The notes under the pieces were generated by a model. The model was not told where the DNA came from. It saw only the letters and a program-made list of their open reading frames with translations, and made no database searches. A DNA stretch of 64,000 nt from Leifsonia soli (GTDB lineage Bacteria; Actinomycetota; Actinomycetes; Actinomycetales; Microbacteriaceae). Both the position numbers and the translations under genes were made by a program. Of this stretch, positions 24,401 to 32,704 are shown one piece after another. The stretch covers positions 2,666,001 through 2,730,000 of the forward strand of contig NZ_JACCBJ010000001.1 in the NCBI RefSeq assembly GCF_013408745.1, in the 5' to 3' direction. Position 1 is the first letter of the stretch. Each line of letters starts with the position of its first letter.

Positions 24401-26112
24401 GCGGCGGTCTCGCTTTCAGGGGTGGCGGCGGCTCGCGCGGCCGGGTCGAACTCCGGGATGGCGGCGATCAGGGCACGAGTGTACGGGTGCGCGGGCCGTT
24501 CGAAGACATCATCCGGCGACCCCTCCTCCACCACCACCCCGTCCTTCATGACGAGGACGCGGTCGCTGAGATGGCTGATGACGCCGAGGTCGTGCGAGAT
24601 AAACAGGTAGGCGACGCCCGACTCGCGCTGCAACTCGGCGAGCAGGTCGAGGATCTGGCCCTGGATGGTGACGTCGAGCGCCGAGACGGCCTCGTCCAGC
24701 ACGATCACGTCCGGACGGGGCGCCAGCGCGCGGGCGATGGCCACGCGCTGACGCTGCCCGCCCGACAGCTTGAGCGGGAAGCGCGGGAGCACGCTCGCGG
24801 GCAGGCCGACCTGCTCCAGCAGTTCGAGCACCCGCGCGCGCCGCTCCCCGGCCGCGGCGAACCGCTCCGAGCGCAGGGCGTCGAGCAGGATGCGCTCGAC
24901 GTTCCAGCGCGGATCGAACGAGCTCAGCGGGTCCTGGTAGACCACGGCGATGCGGCTGCGCAGACCGCGCCGCCTGCTCTCCGCGAGCGGCGCCCAGGGC
25001 TGACCGAGCAGCCGCACGGCGCCGCCGTCGAGCGACTCCAGCCCGAGAGCGAGGCGTGCGGTGGTGCTCTTGCCCGATCCGGACTCCCCGACGATGCCGA
25101 GGGTCTCGCCGGCCCGGAGCGAGAACGAGACCCGGTCGACCGCCGTGGTGACGGTCCCGTCGGAGGTGTGGAAGCGCTTCACGAGCTCGGTCGCCTCCAG
25201 CACGACCGCCCCGGCCGGCGGCTTGGCCGGCACCGGTGCGGCCCCCGGCGTGAGGGCGTGGCCGCGGGTCGCCTCGCCCGGCACGGCGGCGATCAGGGCA
25301 CGTGTGTACTCATGGGAGGGCGCGCCGAGCACCTGGTCCGCCTGGCCCTGCTCCAGCACGTCGCCACCCCGCATCACCAGGATGTGGTCGGCGAGCCGGG
25401 CGACGACCGACAGGTCGTGACTGATCAGGATCACGGAGGCGCCGCGCTCCTTCATCCGCTCCAGCTGGTCGAGCACCTGCGCCTGCACGGTCACGTCGAG
25501 CGCCGTCGTGGGCTCGTCGGCGATCACGATGTCGGGATCGAGCGCGATGGCGGACGCGATCAGCGCGCGCTGCCGCAGACCGCCCGAGAGCTGGTCGGGC
25601 CGCTGCTTGGCACGGACGGCCGGGAACGGCACTCCCACCCGCGTGAGCAGGTCGAGCACGCGCTCCCGCCGCGCCCGGCGGCCGCCCCAGCCGTGCAGCC
25701 GGAGCGCCTCCTCGATCTCGCGCCCGACCGCGCGCAGCGGGTCGAGCGACACCAGCGCATCCTGCAGCACGAACCCGATGTCGCGGCCGCGGATGCGCTT
25801 CCACTCCCGCGGGCCGAAGGCGCGGACGTCCTCGTGGTGGATGGTCAGCTCGTCCGCCTCGACGACCGCCGACCGGCCCGCGAGGCCGACCAGGGAGCGG
25901 GCCGTCACCGACTTGCCCGAGCCGGACTCCCCGACGATCGCGACGCACTCGCCCGGCCGCAGGTCGAAGCTCACCCCGTGGACGACCGGACGCAGCACAC
26001 CATCCACCCGAAACGCGGTGCGGAGGTTGCGCACCCGCAGCCGGGTCGCCGGCCAGTCCAGCTCCTCGACGATGCCGTCGGTCTCCGCGCTGTCGCGCTC
26101 GACGATGCTCAC
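24397..26112 (-). CDS. Peptide/nickel-type ABC importer ATPase, two domains fused (DppD-DppF type)
   Basis: A 571-residue cytoplasmic ATPase made of two oligopeptide-type ABC domains in tandem. Each has the Walker A GESGSGKS, signatures LSGGLRQR and LSGGQRQR, and Walker B segments ending DEPTTALD and DEAVSALD. Both domains look intact. The GTG start overlaps the permease stop (GTGA, 26109-26112) and is preceded by GGAGAAGGGAG. It energises the permease pair encoded just upstream; the substrate is set by the binding protein at 28005-29645. Confidence 0.9.
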   Translation of the reverse strand: MSIVERDSAETDGIVEELDWPATRLRVRNLRTAFRVDGVLRPVVHGVSFDLRPGECVAIVGESGSGKSVTARSLVGLAGRSAVVEADELTIHHEDVRAFGPREWKRIRGRDIGFVLQDALVSLDPLRAVGREIEEALRLHGWGGRRARRERVLDLLTRVGVPFPAVRAKQRPDQLSGGLRQRALIASAIALDPDIVIADEPTTALDVTVQAQVLDQLERMKERGASVILISHDLSVVARLADHILVMRGGDVLEQGQADQVLGAPSHEYTRALIAAVPGEATRGHALTPGAAPVPAKPPAGAVVLEATELVKRFHTSDGTVTTAVDRVSFSLRAGETLGIVGESGSGKSTTARLALGLESLDGGAVRLLGQPWAPLAESRRRGLRSRIAVVYQDPLSSFDPRWNVERILLDALRSERFAAAGERRARVLELLEQVGLPASVLPRFPLKLSGGQRQRVAIARALAPRPDVIVLDEAVSALDVTIQGQILDLLAELQRESGVAYLFISHDLGVISHLSDRVLVMKDGVVVEEGSPDDVFERPAHPYTRALIAAIPEFDPAARAAATPESETAA

Positions 26113-26993
26113 GACCGCTCTCCCTTCTCCAGGCGCGCCTGGATGTGCCGTCCGATGGTCGTCGCGGCGAGCGCCACGGCGACGATCACGAGTCCGGGGA
26201 TGACGACGAGCCACCACGCCGTCGTCAGGTACTGGCGCCCCGCATCCAGCAGTGCGCCCCACTCCGAGGCGGGCGGGGCGACGCCGAGGCCGAGGAACGA
26301 GAGGCTCGACGCCCAGACGATCGACTGCCCGATCGACAGCGCGAACACCGCGACGAGCGGCCGTAGCGCGTTCGGCAGGATGTGCGCACGCAGGATGCGC
26401 CACCGCGAATGGCCGAGCGCGGTCGCCGCCTCGACGTATCCCGATTCGCGCGCTCCGAGGATCTGCCCGCGGATCATCCGGGCGTACCCCGGAGCGGTGC
26501 CGATACCGACCGCGAAGACCTGGGTCGCGGCGCTCGGCCCGGCGATCGCGATCAGCAGCAGGGCGAGCAGCAGGGCCGGGAAGGCGAACAGGATCTCCAC
26601 GAACCGGTCGATCACCACGGCCACCGGATTCACGCCGAGGGCCGCGAGCGTTCCCAGCACCAGAGCCAGGCCGACGCCGACGGCCGCGGCGCCCAGACCG
26701 ATGGTCAGCGAGTCGCGGGCGCCCCAGACGACGCGGGTGTAGAGGTCGCGGCCCGACTCGTCCGTGCCGAAGGGATGCACGAGGCTCGGCGGCTGCAGGG
26801 CCGCCTGGTAGTCGATCGCGGTCGGCAGATGCGTCGTCAGCGCCTGCGGCGCGATCACCGCGACCAGCAGGAGGACGGCGAAGGCCACGGCGGCGACGAG
26901 CCCCCACGGCGTGCGACCGAGTCGCGCGGCGAGCGTCGGGCGGACCGCGGCGGCGGGGGCGGTGCTGGCGGGAGGGGTGCCGAGGGCGGTCAT
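26109..26993 (-). CDS. ABC importer permease, DppC type
   Basis: A 294-residue inner-membrane permease with a soluble N-terminus, about six membrane segments and the BPD_transp_1 EAA loop (EAATALGHSRWRILRAHILP) that docks the ATPase. The preceding HPFGTDESGRDLYTRVVWGARDSL stretch (quoted in pieces: HPFGTDESGRD, then WGARDSL) is diagnostic of DppC/OppC proteins. The ATG overlaps the DppB-type stop (ATGA, 26990-26993). It forms the channel with the DppB-type subunit. Confidence 0.9.
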   Translation of the reverse strand: MTALGTPPASTAPAAAVRPTLAARLGRTPWGLVAAVAFAVLLLVAVIAPQALTTHLPTAIDYQAALQPPSLVHPFGTDESGRDLYTRVVWGARDSLTIGLGAAAVGVGLALVLGTLAALGVNPVAVVIDRFVEILFAFPALLLALLLIAIAGPSAATQVFAVGIGTAPGYARMIRGQILGARESGYVEAATALGHSRWRILRAHILPNALRPLVAVFALSIGQSIVWASSLSFLGLGVAPPASEWGALLDAGRQYLTTAWWLVVIPGLVIVAVALAATTIGRHIQARLEKGERS

Positions 26994-28027
26994 GTCAGCT
27001 CCAGGCGGGGATCGATGAGGGTGTAGACGACGTCCACGATGAGGTTGGCGGCCACATAGACGATCGCCACCAGGGTGACGATGCCGGTGACCACGGGGAG
27101 GTCCTGCGCGTTGACTGCGCCGACCAGCACCGAGCCGATGCCCGGGCGCGAGAAGATCGACTCCACGATCACGGCGCCGGAGAGGGTCGCCCCGAGCGCC
27201 CAGCCCGACAGGGTCACGGCGGGGATGACGGCGTGCCGGAGCACGTGACGCAGCCGGATGCCCCACTCGCCCATCCCGCGCATCCGCGCCGACAGCACGA
27301 ACGGCTGATCGAGCGAGCGCTCGAACTCGGTGCGGACGCTCTGCGCCATGAACCCGGCGAGCGGGATGGCCAGCGTCAGCGCGGGCAGCACGATCCCCGC
27401 GGGCGACGAGCCGCTGATGATCGGGAACCAGTGCAGCCCGAGGCCGAACACCAGGAGCAGGATGATGCCGAGCCAGTAGGCGGGGAGCCCGGCCGTCACC
27501 ACATCCACCGTCGACCCGAAGCCCGACAGCCGGGGCCCGCGTCCGGCGGTCAGCGTGACCCAGACCACCATGATCAGCCACGCGAACGCGATGGCGGTCA
27601 GCGAGAGCGTGAGCGTGCTGCCCAGCTGCTCGCCGATCACGGCGGTGACGGGCCGGTACTGCTGATACGACGTGCCGAAGTCGCCGGCCACCAGGCCGCG
27701 GAGGTAGTCGAGGTACTGCACGATCACGGGCTTCGTGAGCCCGTACTGCTGGTTGATCTGCGCCAGCTCCTCCGGGGTCCGGGCCTGCGCCTGGCCCGCG
27801 CGGATGTTGAGGATGGTCGTCGCGCGGTCGCCGGGAAGAGCCAGCTGCGCGAAGAAGGCGACGGTCGCAGCCCCCCACAGCACCACGAGTGCGGCGCCGA
27901 CCTTGCGCAGCAGGGTGATCGCGACCGCGCGGCCCCCGCGGGGCCGGATCGGGTTCTGCGCGATCGGCCCCGCCGCGGCGCCCTGCTCCGGCGCGGCGCC
28001 CTGCTCACTTGACGAAGTAGGCGTCAT
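26990..28027 (-). CDS. ABC importer permease, DppB type
   Basis: A 345-residue permease with six membrane segments. It has the DppB/OppB features: N-terminal segment ending in LPGDRA, the YGLTKPVIVQY region, a large extracytoplasmic loop and the EAA-like loop with YVLSA-type residues (FVLSARMRGMG). The N-terminal 35 residues are Ala/Gln-rich and cytoplasmic. The ATG lies inside the 3' end of the binding-protein gene (23-base overlap) with GGAGGA about ten bases upstream. Pairs with the DppC-type subunit. Confidence 0.88.
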   Translation of the reverse strand: MTPTSSSEQGAAPEQGAAAGPIAQNPIRPRGGRAVAITLLRKVGAALVVLWGAATVAFFAQLALPGDRATTILNIRAGQAQARTPEELAQINQQYGLTKPVIVQYLDYLRGLVAGDFGTSYQQYRPVTAVIGEQLGSTLTLSLTAIAFAWLIMVVWVTLTAGRGPRLSGFGSTVDVVTAGLPAYWLGIILLLVFGLGLHWFPIISGSSPAGIVLPALTLAIPLAGFMAQSVRTEFERSLDQPFVLSARMRGMGEWGIRLRHVLRHAVIPAVTLSGWALGATLSGAVIVESIFSRPGIGSVLVGAVNAQDLPVVTGIVTLVAIVYVAANLIVDVVYTLIDPRLELT

Positions 28028-29645
28028 AGAACGTCGGTCCTCCCTGTGCGTGCTCCTGCCACACCCCGCGGAGCTTCGGTGCGACGGCGAGCGTGCTCAG
28101 CCGGTCGTAGACGCCGATCGAGAGCGCGTGCTCGGCGATGTAGTCCTGCGCCTTCTCGTAGGCGGCGTTCTGCGCCTGCACCGTCGGGGCCGAGTTGCCG
28201 TCGAGGATGTACTGCTCGAGCGTCGGGTCGTTGTAGAACGCGGCGTTGGAGTAGTTGGGGTGGTCCGGGGTCGACGGGCGCCAGTTGATGTAGAGGATGC
28301 CCGCGGTGACGGCCGTCCAGTAGCCGGCGGCCAGGTCGTGAGTGTCGGGTCCGGCGTACTTCCCGGAGAAGAACTCGCTCTGCGGAACCGGGACGAGCTT
28401 CACGTCGAAGCCGACTTTCGCCGCCTGCTCCTTGACCCCCTGGAGGATGGCCGCGCCGTCCGCGTTGATGATCGAGCCGGCGCCGTACGGCAGCGAGACG
28501 GTGAGCTTCGCGCCGTCCTTCTCTCGGACGCCGCTGTCGCCCTGACGGGTCCATCCGGCGGAGTCGAGGAGCGCGTCGGCCTTTTTGAGGTCCTGGCTGT
28601 ACCAGCCCGCCGCCTTCTCGCTGTAGCCGGGCGTCGCCTGGCTGACGCCGCCGTTGCCCTCGAACGGGATGACTCCCCGGCCGATGGTGTCGACGATCTG
28701 CTTGCGGTCGAGGCTGTAGGCGAACGCCTGGCGCACCTTCTCGTCGGTGAACGGACCCTGCTGCGTGTTGAACGAGATCTGCTGCGGCCGGCCGGGGGTC
28801 ACATACTTCTCCAGCTGGTAGCCGCCGGACTTCAGCGTGCTCCACTGGACAGCGGGGACGTCGTAGATCGCATCCACCTGTCCGCCCTGCAGGGCGGCGA
28901 CGCGGGTGGTCGGGTCGGCGACGAACTTCCAGTCGATCTCGTCGACGTAGGCCGGGCCGGTGTGCTTCGCGTTCGCCGGCGGCGACGTGTAGTTCTTGTT
29001 CTTCTTCAGGATGATGTCCTGACCGCGGTTCCACCTGTCGACGATGAACGCGCCCGACCCGATCGGGGCCTCGCAGTTCTGCTCCTTGCTGCGGGTCTCC
29101 AGCGCGTGCTGCGACTGGATGCCGAAGTAGCCCTGGGTCAGGTTGTCGGCCAGCCGCGGGTAGGGGAGGGAGAGGTCGATCTGGAGGGTCGTGTCGTCGA
29201 CGGCCTTCGCATCCTTGTAGTAGCCGTCGAGCCAGACCTTCGCGGTGCTGTTGCCGCCCTGCACCCAGTAGTCGAAGTTGTAGGCGACGGCCGCGGCGGT
29301 CAGCGGCGTCCCGTCGGTGAACGTCACGCCCTTCTTCAGGTCGAAGGTCCAGGTGAGACCGTCGTCGGACTGCTTCCACGAGGTCGCGAGCCACGGGACA
29401 ACCTTGTGGTCCTCATCCAGCGAGGTCAGGTTGTCGAGCACCTGGTACGAGAGGTAGGCCTGCTCGATCCAGCCGCCGAACACGCAGGCCGGCTCCTGCT
29501 GGTGGGCGTAGACGATGGTGCCGCCGGCGACCTTCGTGCCGGAGCCTGCTGCGGCGTCGGAGCCGGAGGCGCAGGCGGACAGCGCCAGCGCGCCGGTCAG
29601 GACGACGGCGGCGGCGCCGAGGGAACGGGGGGAACGGGAACGCAT
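28005..29645 (-). CDS. Substrate-binding lipoprotein of the peptide/nickel-type ABC importer (SBP family 5)
   Basis: A 546-residue extracytoplasmic lipoprotein. A signal peptide ends in the lipobox LSAC (about residues 19-22), followed by a Ser/Ala/Gly linker. The body has the SBP_bac_5 layout, with the motifs VPWLATSWKQSDDGLTWTFDL-like start (VPWLATSW, then TWTFDLKKGVTFTDG) and the QQISFNTQQGPF region. GAGGAG precedes the ATG; an upstream in-frame ATG at 29747 would bury the signal peptide and is rejected. It is the first gene of the five-gene minus-strand operon and defines its ligand, which is unknown. The coupling to a flavin monooxygenase suggests a sulfur-, nitrogen- or aromatic-containing nutrient. 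Confidence 0.9.
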   Translation of the reverse strand: MRSRSPRSLGAAAVVLTGALALSACASGSDAAAGSGTKVAGGTIVYAHQQEPACVFGGWIEQAYLSYQVLDNLTSLDEDHKVVPWLATSWKQSDDGLTWTFDLKKGVTFTDGTPLTAAAVAYNFDYWVQGGNSTAKVWLDGYYKDAKAVDDTTLQIDLSLPYPRLADNLTQGYFGIQSQHALETRSKEQNCEAPIGSGAFIVDRWNRGQDIILKKNKNYTSPPANAKHTGPAYVDEIDWKFVADPTTRVAALQGGQVDAIYDVPAVQWSTLKSGGYQLEKYVTPGRPQQISFNTQQGPFTDEKVRQAFAYSLDRKQIVDTIGRGVIPFEGNGGVSQATPGYSEKAAGWYSQDLKKADALLDSAGWTRQGDSGVREKDGAKLTVSLPYGAGSIINADGAAILQGVKEQAAKVGFDVKLVPVPQSEFFSGKYAGPDTHDLAAGYWTAVTAGILYINWRPSTPDHPNYSNAAFYNDPTLEQYILDGNSAPTVQAQNAAYEKAQDYIAEHALSIGVYDRLSTLAVAPKLRGVWQEHAQGGPTFYDAYFVK

Positions 29646-29793
29646 GAGGACTCCTCTGGCATCGGGGATGCGCATCAGGATGCGGGAGTCCGCAAGCGCC
29701 GTCGATGCCGCGTGTCCTTCTGTTTCACCGCCGTCACAGGGCGTCACGCACGCTTCCGCGCAGGCGTCCGCGGCGTTATGCGTGCGCGCGCGT

Positions 29794-29865
29794 CAGTGCC
29801 ACAGGAGCGATCAGTGCGACAGGAACGATCAGTGCGACAGGAACGATCAGTGCGACAGGAACGAC
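29794..29865. repeat. Four tandem 18-bp repeats at the end of a small membrane-protein gene
   Basis: Unit CAGTGCGACAGGAACGAT: copies 2-4 are identical apart from the last base, copy 1 has two changes. The stop codon of the gene on the minus strand (29847-29849) lies at the junction of copies 3 and 4, so the terminal SFLSH codons form one unit and the other three have been duplicated past the stop. Confidence 0.85.
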
Positions 29866-30404
29866 TTGAGCAGGATGACGACGACGCCGAACAGGCCCGT
29901 CACCACCGCCCCGACCAGGCACGCCCACACACCCCGTCCGCGCACATGGAAGACCAGGAAGCCGAGCAGGGCCAGCAGCAGGACGCACAGCCACAGCGCC
30001 AGCGAGACGCCGAGGTCGGCGGGGAGGATGCGCAGAGAGGCCAGGAGCAGCGGGATGCTCGGGATGACCGCGGCCTCCAGCATCCCGCTCGACTCGAACA
30101 GGGCGTGCCGCAGCGAGTCGCGCATCCGGTCGCTCAGCCGGTCGGCGTCGCCGTGGAACCCGAGCGCGTCGGAGTACACGTGCGCCAGCCAGAACACCAC
30201 GATGCTGACCAGGCTGAACACGAGGATCTGCACGGCCGAGCCGCTGTCCTCGTTGTCGACCGCCGTCGCCGCGATCACGCTCGCGTAGACGATGGTCCCG
30301 TAGATCGCGGCGGGCGTTCCCCAGTGCCGCCAGAGCGCGCGGTGGACCCGGACGTCGTCGCGCTCGACCGGCGGGTTGAGGTCCATGGATCCCATGGCAC
30401 CCAT
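29847..30404 (-). CDS. Small membrane protein of unknown function
   Basis: A 185-residue integral membrane protein with about five hydrophobic segments and no recognised catalytic motif. The sequence between segments two and three (HVYSDALGFHGDADRLSDRM) is the longest soluble loop. In-frame ATGs at 30404, 30395 and 30386 are all possible; none has a convincing ribosome site, so the longest of these is given. The 3' end lies inside an 18-bp tandem repeat. It is transcribed away from the two small genes at 30469-31244. Confidence 0.65.
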   Translation of the reverse strand: MGAMGSMDLNPPVERDDVRVHRALWRHWGTPAAIYGTIVYASVIAATAVDNEDSGSAVQILVFSLVSIVVFWLAHVYSDALGFHGDADRLSDRMRDSLRHALFESSGMLEAAVIPSIPLLLASLRILPADLGVSLALWLCVLLLALLGFLVFHVRGRGVWACLVGAVVTGLFGVVVILLKSFLSH

Positions 30405-30468
30405 TGTGTCCGACGCGGGCGCTGTGCGCCCCTGTCGATCGTGCCGGGACGGTGCGGCGTGGCGGGGA

Positions 30469-30819
30469 TCAGGTCCCGCCGCTGAGCGGACAGGCCCGGA
30501 GCTCGCCGTCCGCCGAGACGACGATGCCATCCGGCAGGTCGAACCCGCCGGGCGCGTAGATCACACCGCCGCCGATCGTTCGTCCCCGGGGCTCGAGCCC
30601 CTTCAGAGCGTCAGGGCCGACGTCGTCCCTCCTCGGGTCGTCGCCGCAGGTGAAGTCGCGGTCGTCGTACTGCACCCGGGTCGGGATGGCCCGCGGCCAC
30701 CAGTCGGCCGTCGCGGCGTGCACCTGCACGAAGACGGTCACGACGCCCGCGATCACGACGCAGCAGGCCAGTACGATCAGCACCGCCGGCCAGCGTCGGC
30801 GAACGCGACGCCCGTTCAC
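30469..30819 (-). CDS. Small single-span membrane protein of unknown function
   Basis: 116 residues: basic N-terminus, one hydrophobic segment at about residues 11-33, then an extracytoplasmic domain of about 80 residues with two Cys that could form a disulfide. The GTG start overlaps the upstream lipoprotein stop (GTGA, 30816-30819), so the two are a coupled pair. No family is recognised. Confidence 0.65.
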   Translation of the reverse strand: MNGRRVRRRWPAVLIVLACCVVIAGVVTVFVQVHAATADWWPRAIPTRVQYDDRDFTCGDDPRRDDVGPDALKGLEPRGRTIGGGVIYAPGGFDLPDGIVVSADGELRACPLSGGT

Positions 30820-31244
30820 CGGTCCGTTCCGCGGGGCACCTGGCGCACCCAGGTCGAGAGGACGGTCCCGCCGGGCTTCGGGGTGTCGATGAACCCGTTG
30901 AGGTTCGCCTCGAACTCGTCGCCACCCGGCACGCCGGCCCGCACCCAGGTCCCGCCGGAGCACGCCGCGCCCGACCGCTCCGGCGTGCCGTCGGTATAGG
31001 CGAGACAGACGCCGAACGGATGCGTGCCGCGCAGGACGTAGAGGTCCCAGCCGTCGACACTGCCCTGGTAGCGCGAGGTCGACAGGTCGCCGCCGTCGAC
31101 CCGGGGGATGAGGTCGGTGGGCACCCGATCCTGCGCGGTGCGCTCGCCGTCGAACGGGGACGGCGGTGACACGCACCCGCTCAGCCCCATCGCGACCACC
31201 GCCGTCATCGCCGCCATCGCCGTCGCGCACATCCACCGTCGCAT
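30816..31244 (-). CDS. Predicted lipoprotein of unknown function
   Basis: 142 residues with a signal peptide ending in lipobox LSGC (about residues 21-24). The mature part has a Cys pair (GVCLAY and GAACSGG) and a WVRAGVPGGDEFEANLNGF segment but no enzyme motif. It is first in a two-gene unit with the small membrane protein encoded at 30469-30819; both may act together at the outer face of the membrane. Confidence 0.7.
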   Translation of the reverse strand: MRRWMCATAMAAMTAVVAMGLSGCVSPPSPFDGERTAQDRVPTDLIPRVDGGDLSTSRYQGSVDGWDLYVLRGTHPFGVCLAYTDGTPERSGAACSGGTWVRAGVPGGDEFEANLNGFIDTPKPGGTVLSTWVRQVPRGTDR

Positions 31245-31313
31245 CGCTTACCCCCCGACGGCACGCTAGCAGCTGCGCGCGCCGCGGCCCAGAGCCGCCG
31301 GCGGTCGCGGGAA

Positions 31314-31396
31314 GGGAGGTGATCCCGGGCGGCGCGCGGCGGAGCGGCGGGGAAGGGAGGGGGCTCGCCGCGCGGGCAGCGAGATGTCCTCCGTTT
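31314..31396. repeat. Diverged single copy of the GGAGG-GGAGG-CCTCCG element
   Basis: GGGAGGTGATCC (GGAGG at 31315), GGGAGG (GGAGG at 31356, +41) and GTCCTCCGTTTC (CCTCCG at 31388, +32) reproduce the spacing of the 140-bp array. The first core matches the complement of the 16S rRNA 3' end over GGAGGTGATCC. It lies between the divergent lipoprotein and polymerase genes, upstream of the predicted leaderless start at 31462, so it would not be in that mRNA. Confidence 0.75.
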
Positions 31397-31461
31397 CTGC
31401 TGCAGGTCGTGGGCGGGGACGGGCCTGGCCCGGCGGGGCGGGCACGGCTACCGTGGCGGGC

Positions 31462-32700
31462 ATGAGCCCGTCGAAGAAGTCCGAGACGTTCCTCGAGGCT
31501 GCGGGGCACGAGGTCCGCATCTCGAGCCCCGACAAGGTCGTCTTCCCCGAGCCGGGACTGACGAAGCTCGACCTCGCGCGCTACTACGTCGCGGTCGCGG
31601 ACGGCGCGCTGCGCGGAGCGGGCGGCCGGCCGATGGTGCTGAAGCGGTTCGTGAAAGGACTGTCGCAGGAGCCGTTCTTCCAGAAGCGCGTGCCGGAGGG
31701 GCACCCCGACTTCATCGACACCGCGACACTGCACTACGCCAGCGGGACGTCCGCCGAGGAGGCCGTGGTGCGGGATGCGGCCGGGCTCGCGTGGGTGTCC
31801 AACCTCGGGTGCCTCGACCTCAACCCGCATGCGGTCCGCGCGGAGGACCTCGAGCATCCCGACGAGCTGCGCGTCGACCTGGACCCGATGCCCGGGGTCG
31901 ACTGGTCGCAGATCGTCGATGTCGCCTTCGTCGCCCGCGAGGTGCTGGACGACAACGGGCTGGTCGGCTGGCCGAAGACGAGCGGGTCGCGCGGCCTGCA
32001 CATCCTGGTCCGCATCGCTCCGACGTGGGGGTTCGCGGACGTCCGGCTCGCCGCCGAAACGCTGGCGCGCGAGGTCGAGAACCGCGCCCCCGGGCTCGCC
32101 ACGGCCCGCTGGTGGAAGGAGGAGCGCGGCGAGAGCGTCTTCGTCGACTTCAACCAGAACGCGAAAGACCGCACGGTGGCCTCCGCGTACTCCATCCGGC
32201 CGCTCCCCGACGCGCGGGTCTCCACCCCGCTGGACTGGGACGAGGTGCGCGAACGGCGCCCCGAGGAGTTCACCGTCCGGACCGTGCTCGACCGCTTCGC
32301 GGAGCGCGGCGACCCCCACGACGGCATCGACGAGGCCGTCGGTTCGCTGGACGCCCTGCTCGCGCTCGCGCGGACGCTGGGGCCGTCGGAGAAGCCCCCG
32401 CGGAGCGGTGACGGCGCCGGCCGCCGCGTGTCGCAGATGCCCCTCATCGAGGTCGCCCGCACGAAGACGAAGCCCGAGGCGCTCGACGCGCTCGAGCAGT
32501 GGAAGGCCGCCCACCGGGATGTCGCGGCCCGCCTGCACCCGGCGGACGAGCTGGTCGACGGGATGCGCGGCTCCAGCTCGCTCTGGTACCGCGTCCGGGT
32601 GAACCTGCAGCACGTCCCCGAGCCCGAGCGCCCGGAGCAGGAGCCCCTCATCGCCGACTACGACCCGTGGGCGGGCCGGCAGTGGCCCGGCCGCGGGTGA
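31462..32700 (+). CDS. Stand-alone LigD-type DNA polymerase/primase domain protein
   Basis: 412 residues of the archaeo-eukaryotic primase superfamily, LigD polymerase (PolDom) branch, which fills in ends during non-homologous end joining. Visible motifs are RVDLDP (quoted as VDLDPMPG, metal-binding acidic pair at about residue 140), the SGSRGLHI stretch with the catalytic His, and VDFNQNAKDRT. No ligase or nuclease domain is fused. The start follows a TACCGT -10 at 31449-31454 by seven bases, suggesting a leaderless mRNA. No Ku or ligase gene is adjacent. Confidence 0.85.
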   Translation: MSPSKKSETFLEAAGHEVRISSPDKVVFPEPGLTKLDLARYYVAVADGALRGAGGRPMVLKRFVKGLSQEPFFQKRVPEGHPDFIDTATLHYASGTSAEEAVVRDAAGLAWVSNLGCLDLNPHAVRAEDLEHPDELRVDLDPMPGVDWSQIVDVAFVAREVLDDNGLVGWPKTSGSRGLHILVRIAPTWGFADVRLAAETLAREVENRAPGLATARWWKEERGESVFVDFNQNAKDRTVASAYSIRPLPDARVSTPLDWDEVRERRPEEFTVRTVLDRFAERGDPHDGIDEAVGSLDALLALARTLGPSEKPPRSGDGAGRRVSQMPLIEVARTKTKPEALDALEQWKAAHRDVAARLHPADELVDGMRGSSSLWYRVRVNLQHVPEPERPEQEPLIADYDPWAGRQWPGRG

Positions 32701-32704
32701 CCGC

